Shown here: in pieces, positions 8,731 to 17,620 of the stretch
Position numbering within the stretch: the first letter of the stretch is position 1
Layout of the letters: each line of letters begins with the position of its first letter
Assembly: GCF_022271405.1 (NCBI RefSeq)
Contig: NZ_JAJNAL010000002.1
Span: 62,001-126,000, forward strand
Reading direction: 5' to 3'
DNA length: 64,000 nucleotides
Source: Rhodopseudomonas infernalis
Lineage (GTDB): Bacteria > Pseudomonadota > Alphaproteobacteria > Rhizobiales > Xanthobacteraceae
Notes under the pieces: generated by a model
Database searches by the model: none
What the model was told of the DNA's origin: nothing
What the model saw: the letters and a program-made list of their open reading frames with translations, nothing else
Program-made: the position numbers and the translations under genes

Positions 8731-9700
8731 GGGCCGGCCTGCGAAACAGAAGCCAGAGGAAAGCCGCGGCGCCGACCACGCCGAGCACGGTGCCGACGGG
8801 AATCTCGTAGGGAAAGCGCAGCAGCCGGCCGATGATGTCGCAGGCCAGAACGAGAGCGGCGCCGCTGCCCGCCACCCAGGGTATCGCCGACCGCATGTTG
8901 TCGCCCATCAAGCGCGAAACCATGTTGGGCACCACCAGCCCGACGAACGGCACGAGCCCGACCACCACGACGGTGAGCGCGGTGACGACGGATATGATGA
9001 CGAGGCCGATCTGCATCATGTGGGCGTAGTCGAGGCCGAGGCCGATGCTGACGTCGCGCCCGAGCGACATCAGCGTGAAGCGGTCGGCGAAGATCCACGT
9101 CACCGCCAGCATGGCAGCAGAGACCCAGAGCAGTTCGTAGCGCCCGCGCAGAACGCCGGAAAATTCGCCGTTGGTCCAGATCTCGACGAATTGCAGCAGG
9201 TCGGCATGCCAGGCCACGAAGGTGACCGCGGCGCCGACGACTCCGCCATAGACCAGCCCGAACAGCGGTACGAGGAAGGGCTGCGTCGGCGGCAATCGAT
9301 GCGCGATCGACAGGAACAGCGAAGTGCCGGCAAGCGCGGTCAGGCTGGCGACGATGGTTTTGATCGCGATCGAACTCGACGGCATGAACAGCGTGACCAG
9401 CAGAATGCCGAGCGCGGCGCTCTGGCCTGTCCCCGCCGTCGTAGGCTCGACGAAACGGTTGCGCGCCAGCGTCTGCATGACGAGGCCCGCGATCGCCAGG
9501 CCGGCCCCCGTCAGCACGGCGGCGAGCGTTCGCGGCAGGCGACTCGCCGCGATGAGATATAGCGCATCGGAGTTGGAGAACGCGTCGAGAACCGAGACCT
9601 CTCCGACCCCCACGAACAGGCTGGTGATGAACAGCCCCGCCAGGATCAGAAGTGCGGCTGCGCTGACCGGGCGAGCGACCACCTGTTCGACGGGCATCAT
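8723..9700 (-). CDS. Siderophore ABC transporter permease (FatD/FecC type)
   Basis: 325-residue FecCD-family permease with multiple hydrophobic helices. The N-terminal family motif is SRLPRTLAAVLTGAGLAIAG followed by MQTLARNRFVEP. The motif PFVGLVVPNMVSRLMG precedes the ATPase-contacting helix. Its ATG overlaps the stop of the binding-protein gene by 4 nt. It is the first permease of the operon (binding protein, permease, permease, ATPase), and the gene order is that of FatBCD-type loci. Confidence 0.9.
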   Translation of the reverse strand: MMPVEQVVARPVSAAALLILAGLFITSLFVGVGEVSVLDAFSNSDALYLIAASRLPRTLAAVLTGAGLAIAGLVMQTLARNRFVEPTTAGTGQSAALGILLVTLFMPSSSIAIKTIVASLTALAGTSLFLSIAHRLPPTQPFLVPLFGLVYGGVVGAAVTFVAWHADLLQFVEIWTNGEFSGVLRGRYELLWVSAAMLAVTWIFADRFTLMSLGRDVSIGLGLDYAHMMQIGLVIISVVTALTVVVVGLVPFVGLVVPNMVSRLMGDNMRSAIPWVAGSGAALVLACDIIGRLLRFPYEIPVGTVLGVVGAAAFLWLLFRRPAHA

Positions 9701-10602
9701 TGCGTGGCCGAGAAACCGCGGGTGACGGCCGCGAGAACGCGGGTCATGGCCTGGATGCCGCCTCCCGCAATGTAGAGATCGGCAGCGGGGAGATAGATCA
9801 CCCGACCGCGCGTCCAGGCTTTGGTGCTGCGGACCAGTTCATTGTCGAGCGTCGCGCGGGCCTGACTGTCGCCGGCGCCGATCGCGACCGCGCGATCGAC
9901 CACGATCAGCCAGTCGGGATCGGCCTTGCGGACGAATTCGAAGGAGACCGCCTCGCCGTGTATTCCGGGGCTCATCGCAGTCACGGCCGGTTCGATGCCG
10001 AGCGTGCTGTGAAGCCAGCCGAACCGCGACCCGACGCCGAAGGCCGAGATCTTGGGTCCGTTCGTCATCAGGATCAGCGCGCGTCCCTTGTCCTTTGCCG
10101 CATCGCGCGCCGCGGCGATGGCGGCCTCGAATGTCTGCAGCGCCTTGCGTGCCGTCTCCTCGCGGCCGAACAGGCGGCCATAGGCGTCGAGGCGCGCTTC
10201 GGCGTCCCTGATCAGATCCTGTCCGTCGATCGACATGTCGATGGTCGGTGCGATGCGCGAGGTCTGCTTCAATTTCGGCGAGGAGCGTCCGCCCAGAATG
10301 ATGAGATCCGGGCCGAGGGCACTCAGCGCTTCGAGGTCCGGTTCGAACAAGGTGCCGACGACTTCCGCGCCGGCGGCGGCTTTCTTCAATTCGGGCAGAT
10401 ACACTCGATCCGGCACACCCGCGGGCCTGACGCCGAGCAGATCCAGCGTGTCGAGCGCCGCCATATCGAACACGGCGACGCGTTCGGGTTTGACCGGGAG
10501 TGCGACGATGCCCTGCGCCGTCTGGATTTCGACGGCCTGAGCGAAGGCGGCCGCCGGAAGGGCGAGGGCGGCCAGAATGGCGATTAGTCGGATCATGAAC
10601 AT
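9697..10602 (-). CDS. Periplasmic siderophore-binding protein (FatB/CeuE-like)
   Basis: 301-residue periplasmic receptor of the importer. The ATG at 10602 is preferred because AAAGG lies about 9 nt upstream; longer in-frame starts have no such site and would bury the signal peptide. The signal peptide ends near AFAQA. Two Fe-siderophore binding lobes follow (about residues 45-150 and 180-300), with VKPERVAVFDMAALDTLDLL, LGPDLIILGGRSS and DPDWLIVVDRAVAIG. The family includes FatB and CeuE; FatB-type proteins bind petrobactin. No lipobox was seen, so it is probably soluble. Confidence 0.9.
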   Translation of the reverse strand: MFMIRLIAILAALALPAAAFAQAVEIQTAQGIVALPVKPERVAVFDMAALDTLDLLGVRPAGVPDRVYLPELKKAAAGAEVVGTLFEPDLEALSALGPDLIILGGRSSPKLKQTSRIAPTIDMSIDGQDLIRDAEARLDAYGRLFGREETARKALQTFEAAIAAARDAAKDKGRALILMTNGPKISAFGVGSRFGWLHSTLGIEPAVTAMSPGIHGEAVSFEFVRKADPDWLIVVDRAVAIGAGDSQARATLDNELVRSTKAWTRGRVIYLPAADLYIAGGGIQAMTRVLAAVTRGFSATQ

Positions 10603-10682
10603 CGAGGACCTTTGCAGGGAGCACGGCTGGAAGCCCGGCGCGGGCCGATGATCCGAGCAGCCGACTGTGCGGATCAAGAGCT

Positions 10683-11993
10683 TCATTCTGCCGCCAATCG
10701 ATTGTCGAGCGACGATGCGGCAGGCCGGCCCTGGTCGTCACACCAGTCGAGAAACACCGCGTGCAGCCGCAGTTTGATCGCGGTCTCGAGCGCGTCGAGC
10801 CTGTCCAGCGTCGCGAACACCTTCGCAGCGTCGGAATGATCGTCGGTCTGTGCCAGTCGCAGAATCAGGAAGTGCAGGCCTTTGAGGCCGAGCGCCAGTT
10901 CCTCGATCCGGTCGCACCACTGCAAGAACTCGCCGTTCGGCAGGCGGAGCGCACGCCAGAAGAAAGCGAAGCCGTGCTCATAGGCCCATTTACGGATCGA
11001 GATCACCGGCAATTCGCGCAACGCAGTGTCGAGGCCGTGCACGCCGAGGCCGTCGCGGCCTTCGACATGGGCCGTCACGATCTCACGCACGCGGCGGAGC
11101 AACGGGTTGTCGTCGGCAATGAAGCAGGCGCGGAAGAAGTCGCGGATGTCCGCGTCCGCGGGCCGTTTCACCGCGCGGCGATCGAACACATAGCCGCCCG
11201 CGACGCTCGGCTGCGCGACCGCGTGGAGTAGGCGATCGCGCGCGATCGGACCCTCCCAGCGAAAGTCCGGATCGCGCACCTGCCAGACCTCTGGATCTTC
11301 GGTCGGCTCGACGATGAGATAGTGCGGGAAGGGGTTCTGGTTGAACTTGTTCTCCCGCTCGGGCAGGTGAAACATGTCCAGCATCACCATCACGCTGTCA
11401 GTGGTCCGGTGCGCGGCCATCAGGTCGAGAAGCTTGTCCAGATTGGCCTGCTTCGGCTTCGAATGGTCGTACCATTCGATGATCTCCACGCCGTAGAGCC
11501 GCTGAAACCAGCGGCGGAAGACGTCGTGGCTGATCTGCGGCGTGTGATACAGCAACTGGTATCGCTCGGAGACGGCGAAGTCCGCGTCCCAGATGCTGAA
11601 GTACATCGGCCGATGATCGAGCCCGGCCGCTTTCACTGCATCGCACAGGCACGAGACGAAGCAGTGGACCTTGATGTCGTGATAGACCTCGCCGTGCACG
11701 TCGGGCTCGGTCGTCTCTCCCGCGGCCGTCGCGTCTGGACGATCCGGTGCTTGGTCGGCCAGCAGGGCGGCGAGGTCGCCGACCGTCTCGATATCAGAAC
11801 CCGCGACGATCTCGTCGGGTGCCGGAAGGCCATGGTCCAGCTCCAGATGCAGAAACAGGTTCAGCATCAGCACGGAGTCCAGATACAGATCGGCGTTCAG
11901 CCGCGATTGCGGGCCGAAGCCGTCGAGATGTTTGTTGTCCATCTGCTCGGCGAGCACGGCGCGGATTGCGGCAACGACATCGTCGCGGGTCAT
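10683..11993 (-). CDS. Fused aryl carrier protein-DUF6005 (AsbD-AsbE-like) petrobactin-type biosynthesis protein
   Basis: 436-residue protein. The first ~85 residues form a carrier domain with the phosphopantetheine serine in ADLYLDSVLMLNLFLHLE. The rest (about 120-430) is a DUF6005 domain, the family of AsbE, which condenses 3,4-dihydroxybenzoyl groups onto polyamine arms. In Bacillus petrobactin loci these are separate proteins, AsbD and AsbE; here they are joined, so the loaded carrier is tethered to its condensation partner. The start at 11993 overlaps the aryl-AMP ligase stop by 4 nt. It is the last gene of the biosynthetic operon; the importer operon begins about 80 nt further on. Confidence 0.85.
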   Translation of the reverse strand: MTRDDVVAAIRAVLAEQMDNKHLDGFGPQSRLNADLYLDSVLMLNLFLHLELDHGLPAPDEIVAGSDIETVGDLAALLADQAPDRPDATAAGETTEPDVHGEVYHDIKVHCFVSCLCDAVKAAGLDHRPMYFSIWDADFAVSERYQLLYHTPQISHDVFRRWFQRLYGVEIIEWYDHSKPKQANLDKLLDLMAAHRTTDSVMVMLDMFHLPERENKFNQNPFPHYLIVEPTEDPEVWQVRDPDFRWEGPIARDRLLHAVAQPSVAGGYVFDRRAVKRPADADIRDFFRACFIADDNPLLRRVREIVTAHVEGRDGLGVHGLDTALRELPVISIRKWAYEHGFAFFWRALRLPNGEFLQWCDRIEELALGLKGLHFLILRLAQTDDHSDAAKVFATLDRLDALETAIKLRLHAVFLDWCDDQGRPAASSLDNRLAAE

Positions 11994-13261
11994 GCTGTGG
12001 CCCCTGCGACGGTCTGCTGGTCGAGCCGACCCTCGGCATACAGGCGCGCGATCTCGCGCCGGTTGATCTTGCCGTTCGCCTGCCGCGGCACGGAGGCGAC
12101 GCGGACCACCTCCATCGGCACCTGGTGTGCGGCGAGGTTCTGCGTGCACCATGCGCGCAGGCTCGCGGGCGCGACGGCGTGCTCGGCGCTGAAGGCGAGG
12201 GCGACCCGTTCGCCCGCGAACGGGTCGAGCTTGCGGAAAGCCACCGCATCCGTCACGCCCGGCATCGCCATCACCACATCCTCGACCTCTCGCGGATAGA
12301 CGTTGAGACCGGAGATGTTGATCGTATCGTCGAGCCTTGCGACGAAGACGAGGGTGCCATCGGCCTTCAGGTAGCCGAGATCGGCGGTGTGAATCTCGCG
12401 CTCGCCCGCGCGTAGCACGATCTCGCGCGGTGCATCTGCCGTGCCGGTCTCGATCGACAGATGTGGCAACGGGCGTCCCATGTCATCGGCGACGACGAGG
12501 TCGGGATTGATCGCGATACATCCCGCTTCCGAGCAGCCATATTGTTGAAAGAAATGCGTGGTGCGGGCGCGGATCGTCGCGAACCAGTTCTCCGGCAGGA
12601 GCGTGCCCGAGGTCATCGCGGCGAAGATCGTTTCGCCCGCCGGCAGCAGGCGGGCGATCGTATGGAGCATCGCGGGCGATGAGTACAGCAGCGGCCGGTG
12701 TGTCTCGCGCAGGCGGGCGATGAGAAATTTCGGATTGCCCGTGCCGAGAAGATGCGGCACCTGCCCGCGCCTGAGCGCGACCAGCAGGCCGCAGATCAGT
12801 CCGTAGGAATGCGTGACCGGGCAGGCGATCACGGGCGTCATGTCCTCCGGTTCGCAGAACGACGAGACGTAGCTTTCGATCTCGCGCCCGATCTCGGCCC
12901 AGCTCCTGGCAATCCGCTTCGGTTCGCCGGTGGTGCCGGAAGTCGTCTGCAGCAAACGCCCGGGAGCGGTGTCGCCGCCAGCGAGATCTTCGATCGTGAA
13001 ATCGTCGCAGACGAGCCGGTGACAGCCGATGCTGTTCGCCAGCCGGCGCGCCGCGGCGCGCGGCGTCGAAGGGTGGATCGGCAATACGCTGGCCCCGGCA
13101 TCGCGGATGGCGAAGAAGCTCGCCAGGAATTCAGCGGGGTCGGACAGGCACAATGCGTAGCTGAGGCCAGCGCGCTCCGCGACTCCCAGGGCGAGGGCCG
13201 CGCGTTCGCGCATGGCCTCCAGCAGCGCGCCATCGTAATGTCGGTCGTCGATACGGATCAT
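11990..13261 (-). CDS. Aryl-AMP ligase (AsbC-like), 3,4-dihydroxybenzoate activation
   Basis: 423-residue ANL-superfamily adenylating enzyme. The P-loop-like motif is TTSGTTGEPKRIARSW (about residue 105). The A5 region is QQYGCSEAGC, the hinge region is RLDDTINISGLNVYPREVE, and the C-terminal catalytic lysine is in RQANGKINRREIA. In petrobactin synthesis AsbC activates 3,4-dihydroxybenzoate and loads it on the carrier protein. The next gene downstream is that carrier, and the upstream neighbour is an NIS synthetase, both overlapping this gene by 4 nt. Substrate specificity is inferred from this context. 3,4-dihydroxybenzoate is protocatechuate, a normal aromatic-catabolism intermediate. Confidence 0.85.
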   Translation of the reverse strand: MIRIDDRHYDGALLEAMRERAALALGVAERAGLSYALCLSDPAEFLASFFAIRDAGASVLPIHPSTPRAAARRLANSIGCHRLVCDDFTIEDLAGGDTAPGRLLQTTSGTTGEPKRIARSWAEIGREIESYVSSFCEPEDMTPVIACPVTHSYGLICGLLVALRRGQVPHLLGTGNPKFLIARLRETHRPLLYSSPAMLHTIARLLPAGETIFAAMTSGTLLPENWFATIRARTTHFFQQYGCSEAGCIAINPDLVVADDMGRPLPHLSIETGTADAPREIVLRAGEREIHTADLGYLKADGTLVFVARLDDTINISGLNVYPREVEDVVMAMPGVTDAVAFRKLDPFAGERVALAFSAEHAVAPASLRAWCTQNLAAHQVPMEVVRVASVPRQANGKINRREIARLYAEGRLDQQTVAGATA

Positions 13262-14991
13262 GCGTGCTCCCGTGCCATTCGCGAAAGGCCCGCGAGCGCA
13301 TTCGGGACCTTGTGCTGAAAATCGGGGCCGTTCAGGCCGAGCTTGCGAGCGAGCAGGCTCTCGGTGGAGATTTCGCGCGTGCCGAAGCCGAGCCGGGCGA
13401 CCCGGGCTTCGAGCCTGTGCTCGGCAGCATCGGCAAGGAGGCGCTGGGTCACGCGATACCAGAATGCGCCCTCGTTCAGGCCGTAGAAACTCTGCAGCAG
13501 ATGCGAGATTTCCGAGAGGTTGAACACGAACAGACAGTCGACGAACAGGTCGCGCAAATCCTCGGGGCGTTGCATCCAGTAGTATTGATTGGGCTGCGCG
13601 CTGCGATACTCGGGGTTCAGCGTCTCGAAATCCGGTGCCAGCGACGGATTGGCCAGGAATCCCGGTACGTACTCCAGGCTGTCGTGAAAATCGCGCAGGA
13701 TCAGCCGCTCGGGCCAACCGTCGCGATGAACCAGCACCATGTTCTGCCCGTGCGCTTCGGTCGCGATGCCGTGGACGACGAGGAGCCGCCAGACCGGAAG
13801 CACGGCGACGGCGATGAAGCGCTCGATCCATTGCTTGATGCCGTAGCGGAGCAGCCACGGCTCGATGAATGGCCGTCCATCCGTCTCCACCGCCATCAGC
13901 GCGTTGAACGGCGCCGCGGCCTCGCCCTCGGCGAGCTTGCTCTCGACGCTCTCGCGCCAGATCGCCGCGATCTGCCCGCCGAGCGGTCCGTCGCGGTCCA
14001 CGATCGCGCCGGCATGTTCGCGCAGGATGTCGAGCCGGTAACGATCCCCGAACAGGGGATCGCGGCTCACGGCTTCGCCGAGCCAATGCGACAGAACCGG
14101 GGCGGTGCCGACCGAATGCGGTTCGATCGTGCGGCGCGTCGAGGTGTTGACGATGTTCATCGCGAGTTTGATGCCGCTCGCGCGTGGGTCGCGCGCATTG
14201 CTCAGTGAGCGCACCGACTGGCTGGCGCGATAGGGATCTCCCGCCGGCCCCAGCTCGTACACGCGCCCGGACTGAATCAGGGGCTTCAATCGATCTTCGA
14301 CCAGGTTGCGCCATTGCCACGGATGGATCGGCATCAGGCCGAAATTGCGCTCGTCGAGGCCGAGCGCAGCGGCGCGCGCGCGAAGGAGCTGCCGCCACTG
14401 GGCGCCGATCTGTCGCTCCCAGAACAGATCTTCACGCTCCGGCAGCGACAGATGCAGCAGATCGCGCGCGACTGCGAGCCAGACGAGCTGGAATGTGTTG
14501 CCGGCTTCCGGTCCGTAGGCGCGGTGGTCGGCTTCGCTGAAGCCGGTCCGCGACTTGAAGCAGGGGTGGTAGGGATGTCCCTCGTCAATCGCTGCGTCGA
14601 GTTCAGAGAAGGCCAGCTGGCGTCGGTCGCGGTGCGGCAAATGTTGCTTGTTCCAGCGCATCAGGGCTTCGGTCTGCGCGAGCTCGCGGCCGAGCCGGAT
14701 TCGGTCATGCTCTGCGCCCGGCAGGGCCGCGACCACATCGTCGATCGACGCCTGCCGCCAGTCGCGGTCCCCGCGCCAGGCGACCGTTCCGGGTTCGAGC
14801 CGCGGGCGTCCAAAGGCTCCGAGACGGCCCCGTGCCCGCCAGGCACGACCATCGATATACCATTCGAAGCTACGCGTGTCGCGATGGGTCAGGTCGAACC
14901 GTCCGAAAAGGTTCTCGTAGAGCGCCGCCGCAGCGAGCTGACGGACCACGCGTTCGTCCGGTCGGTCGACGATATCAAACGGCAGCGGCAC
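13258..14991 (-). CDS. NIS siderophore synthetase (AsbB-like, IucA/IucC family)
   Basis: 577-residue ATP-dependent NRPS-independent siderophore synthetase that joins citrate-derived carboxylates to polyamine amines. Family marks are GHPYHPCFKSRTGF (ATP-binding), LMPIHPWQW, the IKLAMNIVNTSTRRTIEP region, and EAHGQNMVLV with LILRDFHDSLE in the FhuF-like C-terminal part. The GTG at 14991 is preferred: GAGG lies 5 nt upstream, and it aligns with the usual start before the ALYENLF helix. An ATG at 15051 is possible. It overlaps the preceding NIS gene by 17 nt. Petrobactin synthesis needs two such enzymes in sequence, and both are present here. Confidence 0.87.
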   Translation of the reverse strand: MPLPFDIVDRPDERVVRQLAAAALYENLFGRFDLTHRDTRSFEWYIDGRAWRARGRLGAFGRPRLEPGTVAWRGDRDWRQASIDDVVAALPGAEHDRIRLGRELAQTEALMRWNKQHLPHRDRRQLAFSELDAAIDEGHPYHPCFKSRTGFSEADHRAYGPEAGNTFQLVWLAVARDLLHLSLPEREDLFWERQIGAQWRQLLRARAAALGLDERNFGLMPIHPWQWRNLVEDRLKPLIQSGRVYELGPAGDPYRASQSVRSLSNARDPRASGIKLAMNIVNTSTRRTIEPHSVGTAPVLSHWLGEAVSRDPLFGDRYRLDILREHAGAIVDRDGPLGGQIAAIWRESVESKLAEGEAAAPFNALMAVETDGRPFIEPWLLRYGIKQWIERFIAVAVLPVWRLLVVHGIATEAHGQNMVLVHRDGWPERLILRDFHDSLEYVPGFLANPSLAPDFETLNPEYRSAQPNQYYWMQRPEDLRDLFVDCLFVFNLSEISHLLQSFYGLNEGAFWYRVTQRLLADAAEHRLEARVARLGFGTREISTESLLARKLGLNGPDFQHKVPNALAGLSRMAREHA

Positions 14992-16825
14992 GGATGCCTC
15001 CCCGCCGCGCGGCGCGGCGCCCCGTGAACAATGGATTGGGCAATTGCACATAGATCGCCCGGCCGTCCTCGCCCTCCAGCTCGTCGATGTCGAGCATTCG
15101 CGTGAGCAGATTGGCCTTGGCGGCCACGGTCGGCCGGCTGAGAAAACTCGCCGCGAATTCGCCGCCGACGCCGTTGAGTTCGGTCGCGAGGCGCTCCAGT
15201 CGCTCGCGGAGCACGGCGAGCAGTGCCTCTTCGGCGACTAATTCGTCCTGGCCCATGCGCGCGATGACCGAGCAGACCTGATTGACGATCAAGTAGTAGC
15301 CGAAGCGTTCCTGGATCAAGCAGTCGTCGAAATACAGCCCGCCAATGCGGGCGGTCTCCGGCGCCAGCGCCGTGAGGCGGTCGCGATGCGCGTTCGACAA
15401 ATAGAAACCCTGATTGTCGCGATAGTAGAACGCGCTCGGAAGGCCGGCCGAGACATCGAGCAGTCCGTTCTGCTGATGCGCCTCGAACGCCACGCCGAGT
15501 TCGTCGTAGATCCGGACCAGCGGATCGAGTGCGCAATCGAGATAGGCCGCGAACCAACGCCTGCCGGCTTCCACGATCGAATCGCCGCTGCGCGCGGCGA
15601 GTCCGCGGATGATCCGCTCGAGCCTGGAGTGCGTGCCCGGCGGCGGATCGGCCGTCAAGGCTGCGATCGTGACGCCGTTGTTTTCGAATCCTCGCGTGAA
15701 CGGGTTTTCACGGAAGATGACCTCGAAGCCGCTCTCCGTGCGATCCGGCAGTGCGAGCGTGACATAGGCGGGATCGCGGATCAGGCGAAAGCGCGGATGG
15801 CGCGCGAGAATGTCCGTTCGCGCGAACAGGCGCGATACGGCGACGCCTGCTTCCAACTCGGACATGCGGTTCACGCGCAACGAATTGGTGATCCGCACCG
15901 GCAGCGAGAATTTCAGCATCCACGGCACATCCGCGCTGTAGAGCGTCCGGACCGAGGAGGTGGGGGAGAAACAGGTGCCGATCGGACCGAGGCAGCGTAA
16001 CCGTCCCGTGGCGGTCAGCTCCGCAATCGCGGGATCCAGCATCAGCGCCTCGGCTTGCAGCGGATGCATCGGAATCAACACTTCGCCAGGACGTAACCGG
16101 GGACGTTGGTCCGGCGCAATCAGGGCTTCCAGAATCTCGGGTAGCGAACAGCCCGGCGCGGCATCCTGCCGTATCAGCGCCGCGTCGGCGGCGAAAAAAA
16201 CAAGCGGGAAGCGCCCGCGGTGCTCGGGCGCATAGGTTGGCCGCTGCCAGTCCGTGATGCCTTGAAGGCTCTTGGGGGTCGGATGCAACCAATGCCCGAA
16301 TATCAGGCTCTGCTCGCAGTCGATGAAGTTCAGCCCACCGCATCCCGCCGCCGCTTCCAGGCCGTCGGCCATACCATGGTAGCTCGTCAGCACGCGCCCC
16401 AGCAGTCCTGCCTCCTCGTGGCGCAACGCATCTGCCCGTTCCGCGCCCATGCCGGCGTAGCATTCCTGCACCATGAGATAGAGCGCGCGCAGCGGGGCGA
16501 TCTCGCGCCAGTCATTCTCCTGCGCCCGGCGGACGAAGACCCGCCCGAAGCGAAGCGGCCCACACAGCGAATGCCGTTCGACTTCGGCACGAAGCGATGC
16601 GGCGGCGGCGGCGCAGGACCATTCGATGTAGTCGACAAGCGCACCGCCGCATTCCGGCTGATGCGCAGACGGCACGCCCGGGTCGACCTCGCGCAAATAG
16701 CAATTGGCAAAGCTCTGGAATGTCGCGCGTTCAGCGACTTCTCGCATGGAGACTTCGCGCACGGAGACTTGGCGCGTCGAGATCTGGCGCCTGGAGATCT
16801 GGCGCTTGGATAAGTGCATCGGCAT
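14975..16825 (-). CDS. NIS siderophore synthetase (AsbA-like, IucA/IucC family)
   Basis: 616-residue citrate-polyamine ligase and first gene of the biosynthetic operon. Motifs include GHWLHPTPKS (ATP-binding), LIPMHPLQAEAL, the TCFSPTSSVRTLYS region, and FEAHQQNGLLDVS. The N-terminal 25 residues are an odd low-complexity stretch of R-Q/E-I/V-S pentads encoded by a 15-bp tandem repeat; the conserved fold begins near residue 31. GGA lies 8 nt before the ATG, but an ATG at 16816 could also serve. AsbA condenses citrate with spermidine in petrobactin; the rhodopetrobactins use a homospermidine-like arm, so the polyamine here may be that one. Confidence 0.87.
   Translation of the reverse strand: MPMHLSKRQISRRQISTRQVSVREVSMREVAERATFQSFANCYLREVDPGVPSAHQPECGGALVDYIEWSCAAAAASLRAEVERHSLCGPLRFGRVFVRRAQENDWREIAPLRALYLMVQECYAGMGAERADALRHEEAGLLGRVLTSYHGMADGLEAAAGCGGLNFIDCEQSLIFGHWLHPTPKSLQGITDWQRPTYAPEHRGRFPLVFFAADAALIRQDAAPGCSLPEILEALIAPDQRPRLRPGEVLIPMHPLQAEALMLDPAIAELTATGRLRCLGPIGTCFSPTSSVRTLYSADVPWMLKFSLPVRITNSLRVNRMSELEAGVAVSRLFARTDILARHPRFRLIRDPAYVTLALPDRTESGFEVIFRENPFTRGFENNGVTIAALTADPPPGTHSRLERIIRGLAARSGDSIVEAGRRWFAAYLDCALDPLVRIYDELGVAFEAHQQNGLLDVSAGLPSAFYYRDNQGFYLSNAHRDRLTALAPETARIGGLYFDDCLIQERFGYYLIVNQVCSVIARMGQDELVAEEALLAVLRERLERLATELNGVGGEFAASFLSRPTVAAKANLLTRMLDIDELEGEDGRAIYVQLPNPLFTGRRAARRGGIRAAAV
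16731..16805 (-). repeat. 15-bp imperfect tandem repeat, about five units
   Basis: Five consecutive 15-nt units each end in a TCGC or GGCGC-like tail; the clearest four span 16746-16805. Because 15 is a multiple of 3, the array adds or loses pentapeptides (R-Q/E-I/V-S-x) in the NIS synthetase N-terminus without a frameshift. Confidence 0.75.
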
Positions 16826-16960
16826 GGACTTTTCCGCGAAACGCCCCGGGCGTGTGGAGCCTCATGGGGTAAACGGTCCACAGCGGCAAAAGCCGTAAAT
16901 GTGTGTTCGGTGCACAGTTTAGAATTCAACCAGTCAGCAATCGCAGTGGGGTCGTTGCCG

Positions 16961-16991
16961 TTGACACTGCTGAGACTAATACGCTTAGAAT
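16961..16991 (+). promoter_or_regulatory. Candidate promoter upstream of ECF sigma gene, with TTTAGAA elements
   Basis: TTGACA at 16961-16966 is followed after 19 nt by TAGAAT at 16986-16991, a plausible housekeeping promoter 120 nt before the sigma start. TTTAGAATTC occurs at 16918-16927 and TTAGAATAT at 16985-16993. These resemble half-sites of the rhizobial Irr iron-control element, which has a TTTAGAA core. The gap also separates the divergent biosynthetic operon, so shared iron control is plausible. Confidence 0.4.
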
Positions 16992-17113
16992 ATCGCCAGT
17001 AGTAACCTCTGAAGACATCGCTTTTGTATCGTTAAATAGTGCTGCGGCAGCCTCAATATTGTCTCCGGACGCTCGCTGTTCGGATTGGGCTGATGCGCGA
17101 CGATGAGGATACC

Positions 17114-17614
17114 ATGTCGTCTGGGACAGAACTGCTCAATATCTTCGGGACAGAGCAGGGCCACCTTCAGCGGCTGGTCCGCCGCATCACAGGCGACGTG
17201 CATACCGCCGAGGACGTCGTCCACGAAACCTTCATCAAACTGATGAACCGAGATGTCGGCAAGCGCGACGTCGGTCTTGTCGTGACGACGGCGCGCAATC
17301 TTGCGCGTGACGTCATGCGCGCCGAACGCGTGCGCACCTCCTATGCCGAAGGCGTGTCGCGCGAGCAGCTTCAGCCCGGCGTGGTAGGCCCCGAGGATGC
17401 GGTTGCGAGCCGGATGGATCTCGACGCGCTGTTGCGCTCGCTGCAGACGCTGCCGCGACGCACCCAGCGCATCTTTCTTTTGAGCAGGGTCGACGGCATG
17501 ACCTATCCGCAGATCGCCCGCGAACTGGGTGTTTCGGTCTCGACCGTCGAGAAGGAGATGATCTCGGCCCTGGAATTCTGTCGGAACTGGCGGCGCCGAC
17601 GAGAGACACTCTGA
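17114..17614 (+). CDS. ECF sigma factor, FecI-like
   Basis: 166-residue sigma-70 family factor. Region 2 (about residues 12-75) contains DVHTAEDVVHETFIKLMN and VVTTARNLARDVMRAE. Region 4 (about 110-160) contains LPRRTQRIFLLSRVDGMTYPQIARELGVS as the helix-turn-helix for the -35 element. The ATG at 17114 is chosen for GAGG 5 nt upstream; the longer frame has poor sites. It should be released by the FecR at 5845-6834 and activate siderophore genes. Unlike classic fecIRA loci, the sigma gene is divergent from the biosynthetic operon and more than 10 kb from fecR. It ends only 6 nt from the convergent Fic gene. Confidence 0.87.
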   Translation: MSSGTELLNIFGTEQGHLQRLVRRITGDVHTAEDVVHETFIKLMNRDVGKRDVGLVVTTARNLARDVMRAERVRTSYAEGVSREQLQPGVVGPEDAVASRMDLDALLRSLQTLPRRTQRIFLLSRVDGMTYPQIARELGVSVSTVEKEMISALEFCRNWRRRRETL

Positions 17615-17620
17615 GGTCCG

